From Thalassotalea sp. G2M2-11 (GTDB taxonomy: Bacteria; Pseudomonadota; Gammaproteobacteria; Enterobacterales; Alteromonadaceae): 64,000 nucleotides of DNA. This document shows, piece by piece, positions 36,332-45,804 of this stretch. The notes under the pieces were generated by a model, which made no database searches, was not told the DNA's origin, and saw only the letters and a list, made by a program, of their open reading frames with translations. Where the stretch lies: NCBI RefSeq assembly GCF_017168195.1, contig NZ_JADNYL010000002.1, positions 930,001 to 994,000 of the forward strand. The letters run 5' to 3'. The position numbers were made by a program, and so were the translations under genes. How positions within the stretch are numbered: position 1 is the stretch's first letter; every line of letters starts with the position of its first letter.

Positions 36332-37036
36332 ATGCTGCTACCAAAATATAAAGAAATAAGTAATTTCATTTTAACAGAAATTAATAATGGCAAATGGGCA
36401 GAAAATGAAAAACTGCCATCAGAGAATGATTTAGCAGATATACTGTCGACGAGTCGTATGACAGTGCGTAAATCTATCGAGCAGCTTGTCCAAGATGGGG
36501 TACTTTATCGTCGTCCAAGTGTTGGTACTTTTGTCGCACCAATTAAAGTGCAAAGCTCATTTTTAGAGATTAGAAATATCTCGCTAGAAATCGCTGAACG
36601 AGGACATAAACACACTAGCGTAGTGCTTAGCAAAGTGCTGATGCGCCCGAATGAAAAAGTATTAAAATCGTTAAAACTAACAGCCGAAGCAGAGGTAGTT
36701 AGAATTGTGATCTTACATTTAGAAGACGACCGGCCGTTTCAACTAGAAGAGCGTTACGTCAATACCGCGTTAGCACCCAATTTTATCAATCAAGACTTTA
36801 GTAAATTAACCTGCACTGAATACCTCAATAGTATCTTACCGTTAACCAGCGCAGAAATATCGATAGAAGCAATTATGCCGCAAGGGGTGTTAAAACATCA
36901 CTTAGAAATGTCGGATTCTGTTCCGTGTCTTAAAATAACGCGAGTGACGCTCTCCGGCGAAGGCACTGTAAGTTTTGCCAACCTTTACCACCCTGGTAAT
37001 ACCTTTCAACTTACGGGTAAACTAGTATCTATCTAA
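36332..37036 (+). CDS. HutC-like GntR-family repressor
   Basis: A 234-residue regulator: N-terminal GntR winged helix (1-70, EKLPSENDLADILSTSRMTVRKSIEQL) and a C-terminal UTRA ligand-binding domain. FQLEERYVNTALAPNFINQDF, the later APLT-like PLTSAEISIEAIMP and the final LYHPGNTFQLTG closely follow HutC, the histidine-utilisation repressor that responds to urocanate. No hut catabolic genes are in the window. The GTATATAC sites before the neighbouring receptor are of HutC type, so this is the likely repressor of that receptor. The ligand may be urocanate or a relative. No strong ribosome site is seen before ATG 36332. Confidence 0.85.
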   Translation: MLLPKYKEISNFILTEINNGKWAENEKLPSENDLADILSTSRMTVRKSIEQLVQDGVLYRRPSVGTFVAPIKVQSSFLEIRNISLEIAERGHKHTSVVLSKVLMRPNEKVLKSLKLTAEAEVVRIVILHLEDDRPFQLEERYVNTALAPNFINQDFSKLTCTEYLNSILPLTSAEISIEAIMPQGVLKHHLEMSDSVPCLKITRVTLSGEGTVSFANLYHPGNTFQLTGKLVSI

Positions 37037-37093
37037 TCAACCTCAAGTTTGTATAAGAAATAGCGTCAAAGCGTGTTTAAGCATACATTTAGT

Positions 37094-38185
37094 TCAATCT
37101 ATCGTAGAAGACAGTACCTCATATGCCTTTTGATATTGACCATTAGTCGCATAAATTTTAGATAACTGTCTTTGTAACTCAACTTTATCTTGTTTAAGGT
37201 TATTGGCATTAGCATGCTCTATCGCGGTTTCAAATTTGCTATAGCATGTATCATCGTGAAGACGGCATGAAAACTCTGCAATATTTTTATACATCAGTAA
37301 CTGCACTCTCGATGATTGCGTCTTAAACGCGCTTTGCTGAGCCAATAAAAGAGATTTTTCAGCATCCTCAACCAGCTGAAGTTTTTCTTGATACTGTGCC
37401 ATTCTTGTCAATGAAAAAGCTTGATTCAAATAATTATTATCTTTTAACGCCCATCGGTATGACAACTCCATTGCTTTAAGTGCTGCTTGAAAATTTCCTC
37501 TAAATTCCTCTACTCTTGCGAAATTGTAGTAGCTGATTGAGGTAAAATGTAAGCTACCTAATTGCTTGAAGATTTTAATAGTATCTTGCGAAATCTTAGA
37601 CGCTTCCTCAAAACGCTCTAGGCTTCTTAAAATTGTTGTATACCTTTGAAGCAATATCGCTTTATAAAGATCGTCATCTAGAAAAGATAAATATTTCTTA
37701 ACCAGTTTTAGGTTATGTGCTCTTTGAGAGTCTTTATTCAGTTGTATATTTGCTAAAATCACTTCGAGCAAAGCTGCGGTCTCTAAACTAGGCTCGCCAA
37801 TGCTTTTTGCTTTTACATAAGCCATTTGAGCAGTGATCAGGTGAAGATTACTTTCTCTTCTTTGAAAATGCCCTCTTGATTTATTGATCAAGGCTCTTGT
37901 ATACCAAAAGTCATTTAATACGCCCGAAGAAATCGCTTCTTGTACAAAGTAAAGTATCTTTTCAGGTTGATCGATGTAATAAGCAAGTTCAGAGATAATG
38001 ACTTGTAATTTTACTTTTTCATATATAGAGATATCGTCATTTAGTTGAGCTTGTAGTTCATAAAAATATTGTTCGGGTTTCTGGCTAATCCCCTCATTAA
38101 TTTTATCCATTTCTAAATTCAGCGAAGCAGCACTACCAATTGCTGATCCAAACAAGAACATGATAGTCACTAAAAATTTAACCAT
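37094..38185 (-). CDS. Exported TPR-like helical repeat protein
   Basis: A 363-residue protein. ATG 38185 with AGGG nine bases upstream opens a clean signal peptide (MVKFLVTIMFLFGSAIGSAA); a longer frame exists but has no ribosome site. The rest is helical with tetratricopeptide-like repeats, for example in SISYYNFARVEEFRGNFQAAL, AFSLTRMAQYQEKLQ and LSKIYATNGQYQKAYEVL. TPR proteins serve as protein-binding scaffolds. No enzymatic or DNA-binding domain is attached. It lies 150 bases downstream of the copper operon on the same strand behind a hairpin, so it is probably separate. Function unknown. Confidence 0.65.
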   Translation of the reverse strand: MVKFLVTIMFLFGSAIGSAASLNLEMDKINEGISQKPEQYFYELQAQLNDDISIYEKVKLQVIISELAYYIDQPEKILYFVQEAISSGVLNDFWYTRALINKSRGHFQRRESNLHLITAQMAYVKAKSIGEPSLETAALLEVILANIQLNKDSQRAHNLKLVKKYLSFLDDDLYKAILLQRYTTILRSLERFEEASKISQDTIKIFKQLGSLHFTSISYYNFARVEEFRGNFQAALKAMELSYRWALKDNNYLNQAFSLTRMAQYQEKLQLVEDAEKSLLLAQQSAFKTQSSRVQLLMYKNIAEFSCRLHDDTCYSKFETAIEHANANNLKQDKVELQRQLSKIYATNGQYQKAYEVLSSTID

Positions 38186-38268
38186 AGTATAATCCCTTGA
38201 CTCTATTACTTTCCCTAAATAGCTTAACTGACTCTGTAACCAAATAAGTACAGACATAGTACATTAAC

Positions 38269-38300
38269 ACGATTGCTCTCCTTTAAAAGGAGACAACCGT
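38269..38300 (-). terminator. Hairpin after the Cus-PepSY operon
   Basis: A long imperfect stem with TCTCC/GGAGA at its core and outer arms ACGATTG/CAACCGT lies about 36 bases downstream of the reductase stop on the minus strand. No T-run follows, so termination strength is uncertain. Confidence 0.55.
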
Positions 38301-38335
38301 ATTAAATAACTCACTGACTATTTTTCGGCCTCATT

Positions 38336-40159
38336 TTATAGAAAACTATCATAATGAATCGCTTCATTTGTAACACCAATCTTCTTTAATTTTGACATGG
38401 TTTCATCCATCATCCCTGTTGGTCCACACAGGTAAAATTGTGCAGAAAGCAACGTTTTTTGAGCAAAATTAGTAAATAACACTTGCTGTGCATATCCTGT
38501 CGCGCCTAACCAATCGTCCGGTTCACCAGAAAGTACCGGTGTGAAATGAAAGTTTTCATATTGTTGGCTCAGCGCAAAAAATTCATCTTTGTACAATAAA
38601 TCTTCTTCATTTCTTGCGCCAAAATAAAAATGGATAGGCTGTTGAGTATTTTGTACCAGCAATTTTTCAATAATAATTGCTCTTAATGGTGCCATACCCG
38701 AACCAGCACCTATAAAAATCATAGGTCCAGCATAGCTTGCATCAGCGTAAAATTCTTCAAATGGCCCTAGCGCTTCAACAGATTCACCAACAGCTAGGTT
38801 ACACATGTAGCTTGAACCTAGCCCAGAAGGTACCCCTTCTTCTGGAGCTCGTTGATACTTGATAGCAAAAACTAATTCATCTGATTGCTGACAAGCAGAT
38901 GCCATGGAATAGTTTCTTGAACTGGCTTTTCTTGGATATTGGTAGTTAGCGATAGTATCCCAAAAATAAGCAAAATCTTCTGGGATCTCTTGAGGTTTCG
39001 AATAACCAATTCCTTCTGGAATGAAAAATCGCATAAAGGCACCTGCCTTATAAGTTAACGGTAAACCGTCAGTCTTAAAGCGCAGCTCTTTTATATCCGG
39101 AGTTAAGAATTTACTGGCAACTAACGTTAAGTTAAATTTCTTCGCATCGGTTATATCAAATAATGTCATATCCTGAACGTCATTTGAAAAGTGCTGACAG
39201 GCTAAACGATACCCTTGATCTAACTCTTGTTGTGAAAATTGAGCCAAATCTGAAGATGTCGGAGGTGCAGGTGGGTTGATTAGCACTTTACAGCGCCCAC
39301 AGGTTCCTCCACCACCACAACTTGATGGTAACGAAATGCCATGTTCCACTAAGCCATCAAGTACATTGGTGGCAGTAGAAAGTGTTACTTGCCCCAAGGA
39401 TTGCTGTTGCTGATCAAATATTTTAATGGCTCGTTTTGAGGAGAACACTGACAGCTTATACTGCCCCCTTTGAAGCAAATCAATCGTCCAAATAAGCCCA
39501 GTAAATGACAGCCATAACGTAATAAAGGCAAAGATAATAATTGGAATATTATTAAAGCTCCCCTCATTAGCATAATCCATGAAATGGAGCATAAAAAATA
39601 TGTCTGCCAACCTTTTATTAGCGTCACTATGACCAACTATACGGCCAGATCCCGCTTCTATGTATACGCTGGTATCAAGATCATCAGCAAAGTTAACTTG
39701 CCAAGTCGCATTTTGTTGTTTAGGAAAATCAGCAATAGGAGGTTGTATTAATTGAACACTGTCAATCTTACCTGGTCCATTATATGACTGCATCGCGATA
39801 CTTGATGCCATTTCGCGGCCTAGTTTAGTTTCCCTACCGGTATAGGCATCATACAAGCTATAGGCATTTTTAAAGTTTGGATATAACCCCTTTTCATGGT
39901 TAACAATGTAATATGGCTGGCCTAATAACTGTGTAACATTAATAGATATCGCCGCTTTTGCTTGCGCAAGAATCTGCTTAGGCTCTAATAACCTTTGTTT
40001 ATCAAGTGCCACTTTATTCTCTACATTAGCACGATACGCATGGCCACCCGCTTTATGGTGATCCATCAAGTTAAAATAAATCCCCGAACCTAACCACAAT
40101 AAAAACTGGATACCAACGATAATGGAAGCCCATTTATGAATTTTTTTCACCCAATCCAT
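38336..40159 (-). CDS. PepSY membrane module fused to 2Fe-2S/FAD/NAD(P)H reductase
   Basis: A 607-residue fusion. Residues 1-230 form a PepSY-type membrane module: helix with HKW near 8-10, PepSY-like periplasmic part, then a helix with LHFMDY near 191-196 and another near 205-227. Residues 245-330 are a plant-type ferredoxin with cluster cysteines 281, 287, 290 and 321. Residues 340-607 are a ferredoxin-reductase domain with FAD motif RNYS (415-418) and nucleotide motif GAGSGMAPLR (484-493), as in NqrF. It would pass electrons from NAD(P)H via FAD and the cluster to the membrane module, perhaps to reduce a metal in the periplasm. Its ATG overlaps the cusA stop (TAATG), so expression is coupled. 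Cu(II) as acceptor is inference. Confidence 0.82.
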   Translation of the reverse strand: MDWVKKIHKWASIIVGIQFLLWLGSGIYFNLMDHHKAGGHAYRANVENKVALDKQRLLEPKQILAQAKAAISINVTQLLGQPYYIVNHEKGLYPNFKNAYSLYDAYTGRETKLGREMASSIAMQSYNGPGKIDSVQLIQPPIADFPKQQNATWQVNFADDLDTSVYIEAGSGRIVGHSDANKRLADIFFMLHFMDYANEGSFNNIPIIIFAFITLWLSFTGLIWTIDLLQRGQYKLSVFSSKRAIKIFDQQQQSLGQVTLSTATNVLDGLVEHGISLPSSCGGGGTCGRCKVLINPPAPPTSSDLAQFSQQELDQGYRLACQHFSNDVQDMTLFDITDAKKFNLTLVASKFLTPDIKELRFKTDGLPLTYKAGAFMRFFIPEGIGYSKPQEIPEDFAYFWDTIANYQYPRKASSRNYSMASACQQSDELVFAIKYQRAPEEGVPSGLGSSYMCNLAVGESVEALGPFEEFYADASYAGPMIFIGAGSGMAPLRAIIIEKLLVQNTQQPIHFYFGARNEEDLLYKDEFFALSQQYENFHFTPVLSGEPDDWLGATGYAQQVLFTNFAQKTLLSAQFYLCGPTGMMDETMSKLKKIGVTNEAIHYDSFL

Positions 40160-43100
40160 TAAATATTCCCCCCTTTTGCATCCAATTGAGTATCACTATT
40201 GTTCGTTTTAAATACGCGATAGAAAGTCAGTATTAAGCCACTAATGCCAGCAAAGATGCCTAACAAGGTGAACCAAAATAATAACTGGTTATCAATTTCA
40301 CTGTCTTCATAGTCCATGACATGGAACCTGAACATCCAGTCGAAAATTCGCCACCACTCATGACGCTTTGCCAGTAAAGCACCTGAGCGTGCTGAGATAT
40401 ATAATGAAGGGCTACCAAAATCATCAAAATTCACGCGCCATGCCGGCAGAGCATCATGTACTCTGCGGCTCAATTCAAACGGCGGGTTATCTTCAATATA
40501 CTCGACTTCGGCCACACCACCTGAGCCGGTATACTCAAATTGCGCTGCTTTAACTGCCTGCTGCTTAGATAACGGAGATAGCAGTTCACCGTTTTGAGCA
40601 TCAACAATGAAATGAACGCCATCTTGCTTAAAGCGATATACATCGCGGTCAATAAATTTAGCTAACTGTATTTTTTCTGCATTAGGGTAAGCTTGATAAA
40701 GCGCTTGCTGAGAATAATGAATATCTTCTACATTCAGTTTTGTTTGGTGATTCTGCACTAAACTGTCACCGTGAATGTAGTCAATATCAAAAAATACCAT
40801 GTAAGCGCCAGTTACCGACCAAATAACAAACTGAGCCCCAATAAATGCCATCAGCCATTTATGTAGTTTTCGGCTTGTTTTAAGCAGACTGAAAGTATCA
40901 GTTGAGCGAGGTTTTAATCCGCTTGAGCGCCACAGAAAATAAACTGCGGGTAGTAGCAATAACGTTAAAATAACCGCACTCGCCATACCGCCTACCATAG
41001 GCGCAGCAATTCGGCTCATCACTTCAGAACCAGCTCCCGTCCCATATAATATCGGTAGCAAACCAACGATGATCGCCGCTGCCGTCATCATGACAGGTCG
41101 TACCCGCATACCAGCCCCTTGCAACACGGCTTCTTGCAAATCTGACACCGTTGGAGTGCTGTTATCAGCCAGACAGCGTTCCTTTAGCGCATTAAACGAT
41201 TGGTTTAAATACACCAACATGATCACGCCTATTTCAACAGCAACCCCAGCAAGGGCAATAAAGCCGACACCAACTGCCACTGAAAAATTGAAGCCCTGTA
41301 AATACATTAGCCAGATACTGCCAATCATGGCGAGTGGCAAGGTGCCCATGATAATGGCTACTTCAACAAAATTTCTGAAGTTTAAATACAGTAAAATAAT
41401 GATGATCGCTAATGTTAACGGAACAACATAGGTTAGTTTTTCCTTAGCGCGTAGCATGTATTCATACTGCCCAGACCATGTAATTGAATAGCCTGCAGGT
41501 AATACTAATTTATCAGCAACTACCTGTTGCGCCTGTTGAACATAGGTACCGACATCTACACCATCGATATCAACAAACACCCAACCATTGATCCGCGCAT
41601 TCTCACTTTTAATGCCTGGAGGTCCATCTGCTACATAGACATCTGCGACATCGGCCAGTGAAATACGCATACCGTTTGGTGTGACAATTGGTAACCTTGC
41701 TAGTTGCTCAGGTGAATCACGGTAATCTTGTGGGTAACGTAAATTAACCGGATATCGCTCTTGCCCTTCAACTGTTTGGGTAACATTCATGCCACCAATA
41801 GCTGACGCTACCACTTGTTGGACATCAGCGATATTAAGCCCATACCTTGCAGCCTTTTCGCGCTTAATATCAACCTTAAGATAGCGACCACCGGCAACAC
41901 GTTCAGAATAAACAGACGCAGTACCATCAATATCCATCATGATGATTTCAAGCTGCTTGCCAATATCTTGAATGACGGAAAGATCTGAACCTGCGATTTT
42001 GATCCCCACAGGGGTTTTGATCCCTGTAGCTAACATGTCTATCCGTGTTTTAATTGGCATTACCCAAGCATTGGTTAAGCCCGGAAATTTCACTAATTTA
42101 TCAAACTCTTTTTTCAAGCTTTCGGTGGTCACGCCTTCTCGCCACTGCGAACGAGGCTTTAATTGAATAAAGGTTTCAATCATAGTTAATGGCGCTGGAT
42201 CTGTTGCCGTTTCTGCACGCCCAACCTTACCAAATACCGTTTCTACCTCTGGCACAGTTTTAATCAACTTGTCAGTTTGCTGTAATAACTCACGCGCTTT
42301 ACCAATAGAAATTCCCGGATAGGTAGTCGGCATGTACATTAAATCGCCTTCATCTAATGGCGGTATAAACTCACTACCAATTTTATTAACCGGCCAAAAA
42401 CCGACGACAGTGACCAATAATGCTGCAACTATAGTGGACTTAGGAAATTTCAACACTAGCTTTAACGCTGGCATATAAACCGCCGTCAACACTCTATTCA
42501 CCGGGTTTTTGTGTTCAGGTAATACTTTGCCTCGGATGAAATAGCCCATTAATACTGGTACTAATGTAATAGCAAGCGCTGCCGAAGCGGCCATTGCATA
42601 AGTTTTAGTAAATGCTAATGGTGAAAACATGCGTCCTTCTTGTGCTTCTAAAGTAAATACAGGCACAAACGAGACGGTAATAATCAATAATGAAAAGAAT
42701 AACGCAGGTCCCACTTCACTGGCAGATTCTGCCACAATTTGCCAACGATTTTCCTTGGTTAACGGCGTTTTCTCCATATGCTTATGCATATTTTCAATCA
42801 TCACGATAGCACCATCAATCATGGCTCCTATGGCAATGGCTATACCACCTAGAGACATAATATTGGCGTTAATACCTTGCATATGCATGACAATAAATGC
42901 AGCTAGAATACCAACAGGTAAACTAAAAATAGCCACCAATGAGGAGCGAACATGGAACAAGAACACAATACAAACTAAGGCAACAACAATGAATTCTTCT
43001 AATAGCTTGTACCAAAGGTTTTCCACTGCTTCACCAATCAAGCCAGAACGATCATATACGGTGACGATTTCAACCCCTTCAGGTAAACCTTTTTTTAAGT

Positions 43101-44028
43101 CTTCTAATTTAGCTTTAACACCATCAATGGTTTTTTGCGCATTTTCACCAAAACGCATCACCACAACACCACCGACAACTTCCCCTTCACCATTAAGCTC
43201 AGCTATGCCACGTCTCATCTGCGGCCCAAGAGTAACTTGAGCTACATCACCAATGGTTAGTGGTGTTCCTTGTGAATTAATCCCTAAAGGAATCAATTCA
43301 ATGTCTGCAAGACTTTTAATGTACCCCGAAGCTGTCACCATATATTCAGCTTCCGCCATTTCCACCACAGAGGCGCCCGTTTCTTGGTTACCGCGCTTAA
43401 GGGCTGTCTGAATATGGCTTAATGGCACATCGTAGGCTCGCAGTTTGTCAGGATCCACTTGAACCTGATATTGCTTCACCATACCACCGATAGCAGCAAC
43501 TTCTGACACGCCAGGAACCGTTTGTAATTCATACTTTAGGAACCAGTCTTGCAAACTACGTAACTGGCTAATATCTAAGTTGCCTGTTTTATCGATTAAC
43601 GAATATAAATATACCCAACCAACGCCTGTCGCATCAGGCCCAAGCTGCGGCCGAGCAGTAGCCGGTAGTGATGGAGCCACCTGGCTTAAATATTCAAGCA
43701 CTCGGCTTCTCGCCCAGTACAGATCGGTATCTTCATCAAATATCACATAGACAAATGAATCACCAAAAAAGGAATAACCACGAACAGTGACGGCGCCCGG
43801 CACCGACAACATCGCAGTAGTTAATGGGTAAGTCACCTGATCTTGCACCACTTGAGGTGCTTGACCTGGATAATTGGTTTTAATGATCACCTGCACATCA
43901 GATAAATCAGGTATAGCATCTACGGGAGTGTTCTTTAATGAAAACAGCCCACCACCAATTAAAATTAAAGTAGCAAGTACGACAAAAAAACGATTGCCTA
44001 TTGACCACCTAATAATTGATTCAATCAT
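40159..44028 (-). CDS. cusA: CusA/CzcA heavy-metal RND pump with C-terminal PepSY fusion
   Basis: A 1289-residue protein. Residues 1 to about 1035 are a full heavy-metal RND pump (N-terminus MIESIIRWSIGNRFF, VDAIPDLSDVQVIIKT, GGIAIAIGAMIDGAIVMIEN). Copper-type methionines corresponding to those of E. coli CusA are seen in the MYMPTTYPGIS, MIETFIQLKP and TRIDMLATGIKTP segments. From about 1039 to the end a 250-residue PepSY-type module follows: helix with LHKW, PepSY domain with WRVNFDD, helix with FHVMDYE, and a final helix. CusA normally ends near residue 1045, so this is a fusion. ATG 44028 is preferred to TTG 44043. The stop overlaps the reductase start, whose own PepSY module is similar. 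Export of Cu(I)/Ag(I) is expected. Confidence 0.92.
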   Translation of the reverse strand: MIESIIRWSIGNRFFVVLATLILIGGGLFSLKNTPVDAIPDLSDVQVIIKTNYPGQAPQVVQDQVTYPLTTAMLSVPGAVTVRGYSFFGDSFVYVIFDEDTDLYWARSRVLEYLSQVAPSLPATARPQLGPDATGVGWVYLYSLIDKTGNLDISQLRSLQDWFLKYELQTVPGVSEVAAIGGMVKQYQVQVDPDKLRAYDVPLSHIQTALKRGNQETGASVVEMAEAEYMVTASGYIKSLADIELIPLGINSQGTPLTIGDVAQVTLGPQMRRGIAELNGEGEVVGGVVVMRFGENAQKTIDGVKAKLEDLKKGLPEGVEIVTVYDRSGLIGEAVENLWYKLLEEFIVVALVCIVFLFHVRSSLVAIFSLPVGILAAFIVMHMQGINANIMSLGGIAIAIGAMIDGAIVMIENMHKHMEKTPLTKENRWQIVAESASEVGPALFFSLLIITVSFVPVFTLEAQEGRMFSPLAFTKTYAMAASAALAITLVPVLMGYFIRGKVLPEHKNPVNRVLTAVYMPALKLVLKFPKSTIVAALLVTVVGFWPVNKIGSEFIPPLDEGDLMYMPTTYPGISIGKARELLQQTDKLIKTVPEVETVFGKVGRAETATDPAPLTMIETFIQLKPRSQWREGVTTESLKKEFDKLVKFPGLTNAWVMPIKTRIDMLATGIKTPVGIKIAGSDLSVIQDIGKQLEIIMMDIDGTASVYSERVAGGRYLKVDIKREKAARYGLNIADVQQVVASAIGGMNVTQTVEGQERYPVNLRYPQDYRDSPEQLARLPIVTPNGMRISLADVADVYVADGPPGIKSENARINGWVFVDIDGVDVGTYVQQAQQVVADKLVLPAGYSITWSGQYEYMLRAKEKLTYVVPLTLAIIIILLYLNFRNFVEVAIIMGTLPLAMIGSIWLMYLQGFNFSVAVGVGFIALAGVAVEIGVIMLVYLNQSFNALKERCLADNSTPTVSDLQEAVLQGAGMRVRPVMMTAAAIIVGLLPILYGTGAGSEVMSRIAAPMVGGMASAVILTLLLLPAVYFLWRSSGLKPRSTDTFSLLKTSRKLHKWLMAFIGAQFVIWSVTGAYMVFFDIDYIHGDSLVQNHQTKLNVEDIHYSQQALYQAYPNAEKIQLAKFIDRDVYRFKQDGVHFIVDAQNGELLSPLSKQQAVKAAQFEYTGSGGVAEVEYIEDNPPFELSRRVHDALPAWRVNFDDFGSPSLYISARSGALLAKRHEWWRIFDWMFRFHVMDYEDSEIDNQLLFWFTLLGIFAGISGLILTFYRVFKTNNSDTQLDAKGGNI

Positions 44029-44043
44029 AGTCGTTTTCCTCAA

Positions 44044-45804
44044 TTAATGGTTGGTGTGATCAACAACACCTGAGGTTTGCTCATGGCTGTTTTGCTTTAT
44101 AGTGACATGTGAGATTTCGGTGATAATGAGCTCATCGTGCACTTCAAAAGTAAATGAGATCTCATCACCAGGATTGAAATCTGCCATTGATACGCCCTCA
44201 GTGACGATAAAATCCATGGTCGCAGCGGGTCTGTCCCATTTTTCAATGGCAGCTCGGCTGATATTAACAATACGATTTTGATGATCAATTGTATTTATCA
44301 CCCCATTGACCGTTGCCATGGCGACGTCATCACTGCCTTCTTCAGGCTCAGCCATAATATGAATGGTAGTAATTTCATATCCACCATCGCTTGTTTTACT
44401 CACTTCAAAATGAAGCGACTGTCCAGAAGTTAATGCGTCCATATCGACATTGTCTGCCACATTAAAATCCATGACCATTTCAGGCCAATTCCAAGCTTCA
44501 ACCGGATCATGAGAAACATTCACCATGCGATGATCTGTCATGACACTGTTCACTTGTCCCTGCACCCACACTGAATTAGGCTCTTCGTCATGAGTCATAC
44601 GCTTAAAATCTGATGACTTACTTGATTCTGAGTCAATTAAAAATTGTGCAGAAGTTACCACAACATCGTCTTCAGATAAGCCCGCTAGAATTTCAATATT
44701 GTTATTATCTACCCGACCAATGGTGACTTCGACTGATTTAAATTGACCTTCACCCAAGGCAACCACAACCCTGTCTTGTTTACCTGTGCGAATAACCGCT
44801 TCTTTAGGAACAACTAACGCACTTTGGGCTTGATTGGCATGGATAGAGATTTGCGCAAACATATTGGGTTTTAATTGGAGGTCTGAGTTATCAAATTTTA
44901 ATCTCACCCGAAGGGTGCGTGTTTTACTGTTCAATGTTGGATAAACATAATCCACCACGCCAGTCCATTCCCGGCTTGGTAAATAATCAAGGGTCATAGA
45001 AACTGGCAAGCCCTTTTCAATCTGCGCAACATCACGTTCAAACACTTCCGCCTCAACCCATACTTGATCTAACTTGCCAATGCTAAACAAGGTATTTCCT
45101 GGCTTAACAAAAAAGCCTTCTCTTATTTTTAAGCCATCAACCACACCCGCTTGAGGCGAATAGAAGGTAATGTTTTGCGTTACCTTACGTGTTTTTTCAA
45201 GTGTTTGAATAAACTCTAACGAAAGTTGCAACGCCTTTAAGCGCTCTCTTGCCGCATCGATAAGTGAGCGATTTTGCCGCTTTAGTGCAATCAAAAACTC
45301 TTCTTGCGCATTAACTAATTGTGGCGAATAAAGCGTATAGAGTGGCTGCCCTTTTTCCACAGGGTTACCTGCGGCTTTAACATAGAGCTTTTCAATCCAA
45401 CCATCCACACGTGGATGAATATGTACTAATTTGTCTTCATCATACTGAACATATCCTACCGTTGAGATCTCAGTATGCATATTTTTTAGTTCTACCGGTG
45501 CAGTTCGAACACCTAAATTATTAATCACATGAGGGGCTATTTTAACGGCACCTGGGCCAAAATCATCATTGGATGAAGCTTCGTCATAAACTGGAATAAG
45601 ATCCATGCCCATAGGAGATTTACCCGGTTTATCCCGACGATAATTGGCATCCATTGGCGCAACCCAATAAAGCGGTTTTTTCTCTACAGCACCCGTGTCA
45701 GCATTATTCTCCTCTGAATTGCTATTTTGAAAAGTCGATATTGATCCAGCCCCGATTGCGGCACCAATGACAGCAGCGATAAGTAATTTTGTATTGGTTG
45801 ACAT
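44044..45804 (-). CDS. cusB: CusB-type adaptor with tandem CusF domains
   Basis: A 586-residue periplasmic adaptor of the Cus efflux complex. Order: membrane or signal segment (5-22), a heavy-metal-binding domain with YWVAPMDANYRRDKPGKSPMGMDLIPVYD (about 46-74), the hairpin/lipoyl/beta-barrel membrane-fusion body, and two CusF-like domains. The first (about 410-485) keeps all four copper-site positions of CusF: His432, Trp440, Met443 and Met445. The second (about 490-568) has Arg517, Arg525 and Ala528 there and keeps only Met530. The first would feed periplasmic copper to the pump; the second seems structural. Its start overlaps the cusC stop and cusA follows 15 bases later. Confidence 0.92.
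   Translation of the reverse strand: MSTNTKLLIAAVIGAAIGAGSISTFQNSNSEENNADTGAVEKKPLYWVAPMDANYRRDKPGKSPMGMDLIPVYDEASSNDDFGPGAVKIAPHVINNLGVRTAPVELKNMHTEISTVGYVQYDEDKLVHIHPRVDGWIEKLYVKAAGNPVEKGQPLYTLYSPQLVNAQEEFLIALKRQNRSLIDAARERLKALQLSLEFIQTLEKTRKVTQNITFYSPQAGVVDGLKIREGFFVKPGNTLFSIGKLDQVWVEAEVFERDVAQIEKGLPVSMTLDYLPSREWTGVVDYVYPTLNSKTRTLRVRLKFDNSDLQLKPNMFAQISIHANQAQSALVVPKEAVIRTGKQDRVVVALGEGQFKSVEVTIGRVDNNNIEILAGLSEDDVVVTSAQFLIDSESSKSSDFKRMTHDEEPNSVWVQGQVNSVMTDHRMVNVSHDPVEAWNWPEMVMDFNVADNVDMDALTSGQSLHFEVSKTSDGGYEITTIHIMAEPEEGSDDVAMATVNGVINTIDHQNRIVNISRAAIEKWDRPAATMDFIVTEGVSMADFNPGDEISFTFEVHDELIITEISHVTIKQNSHEQTSGVVDHTNH

Noticed and set aside
42629-43240. 203-codon frame opposite cusA
   Set aside because: Antisense shadow with low-complexity Thr/Ile/Pro composition; no ribosome site.
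44029-44043. TTG start of cusA
   Set aside because: It lies within the cusB stop region; ATG 44028 gives the standard CusA N-terminus after GAGGA.
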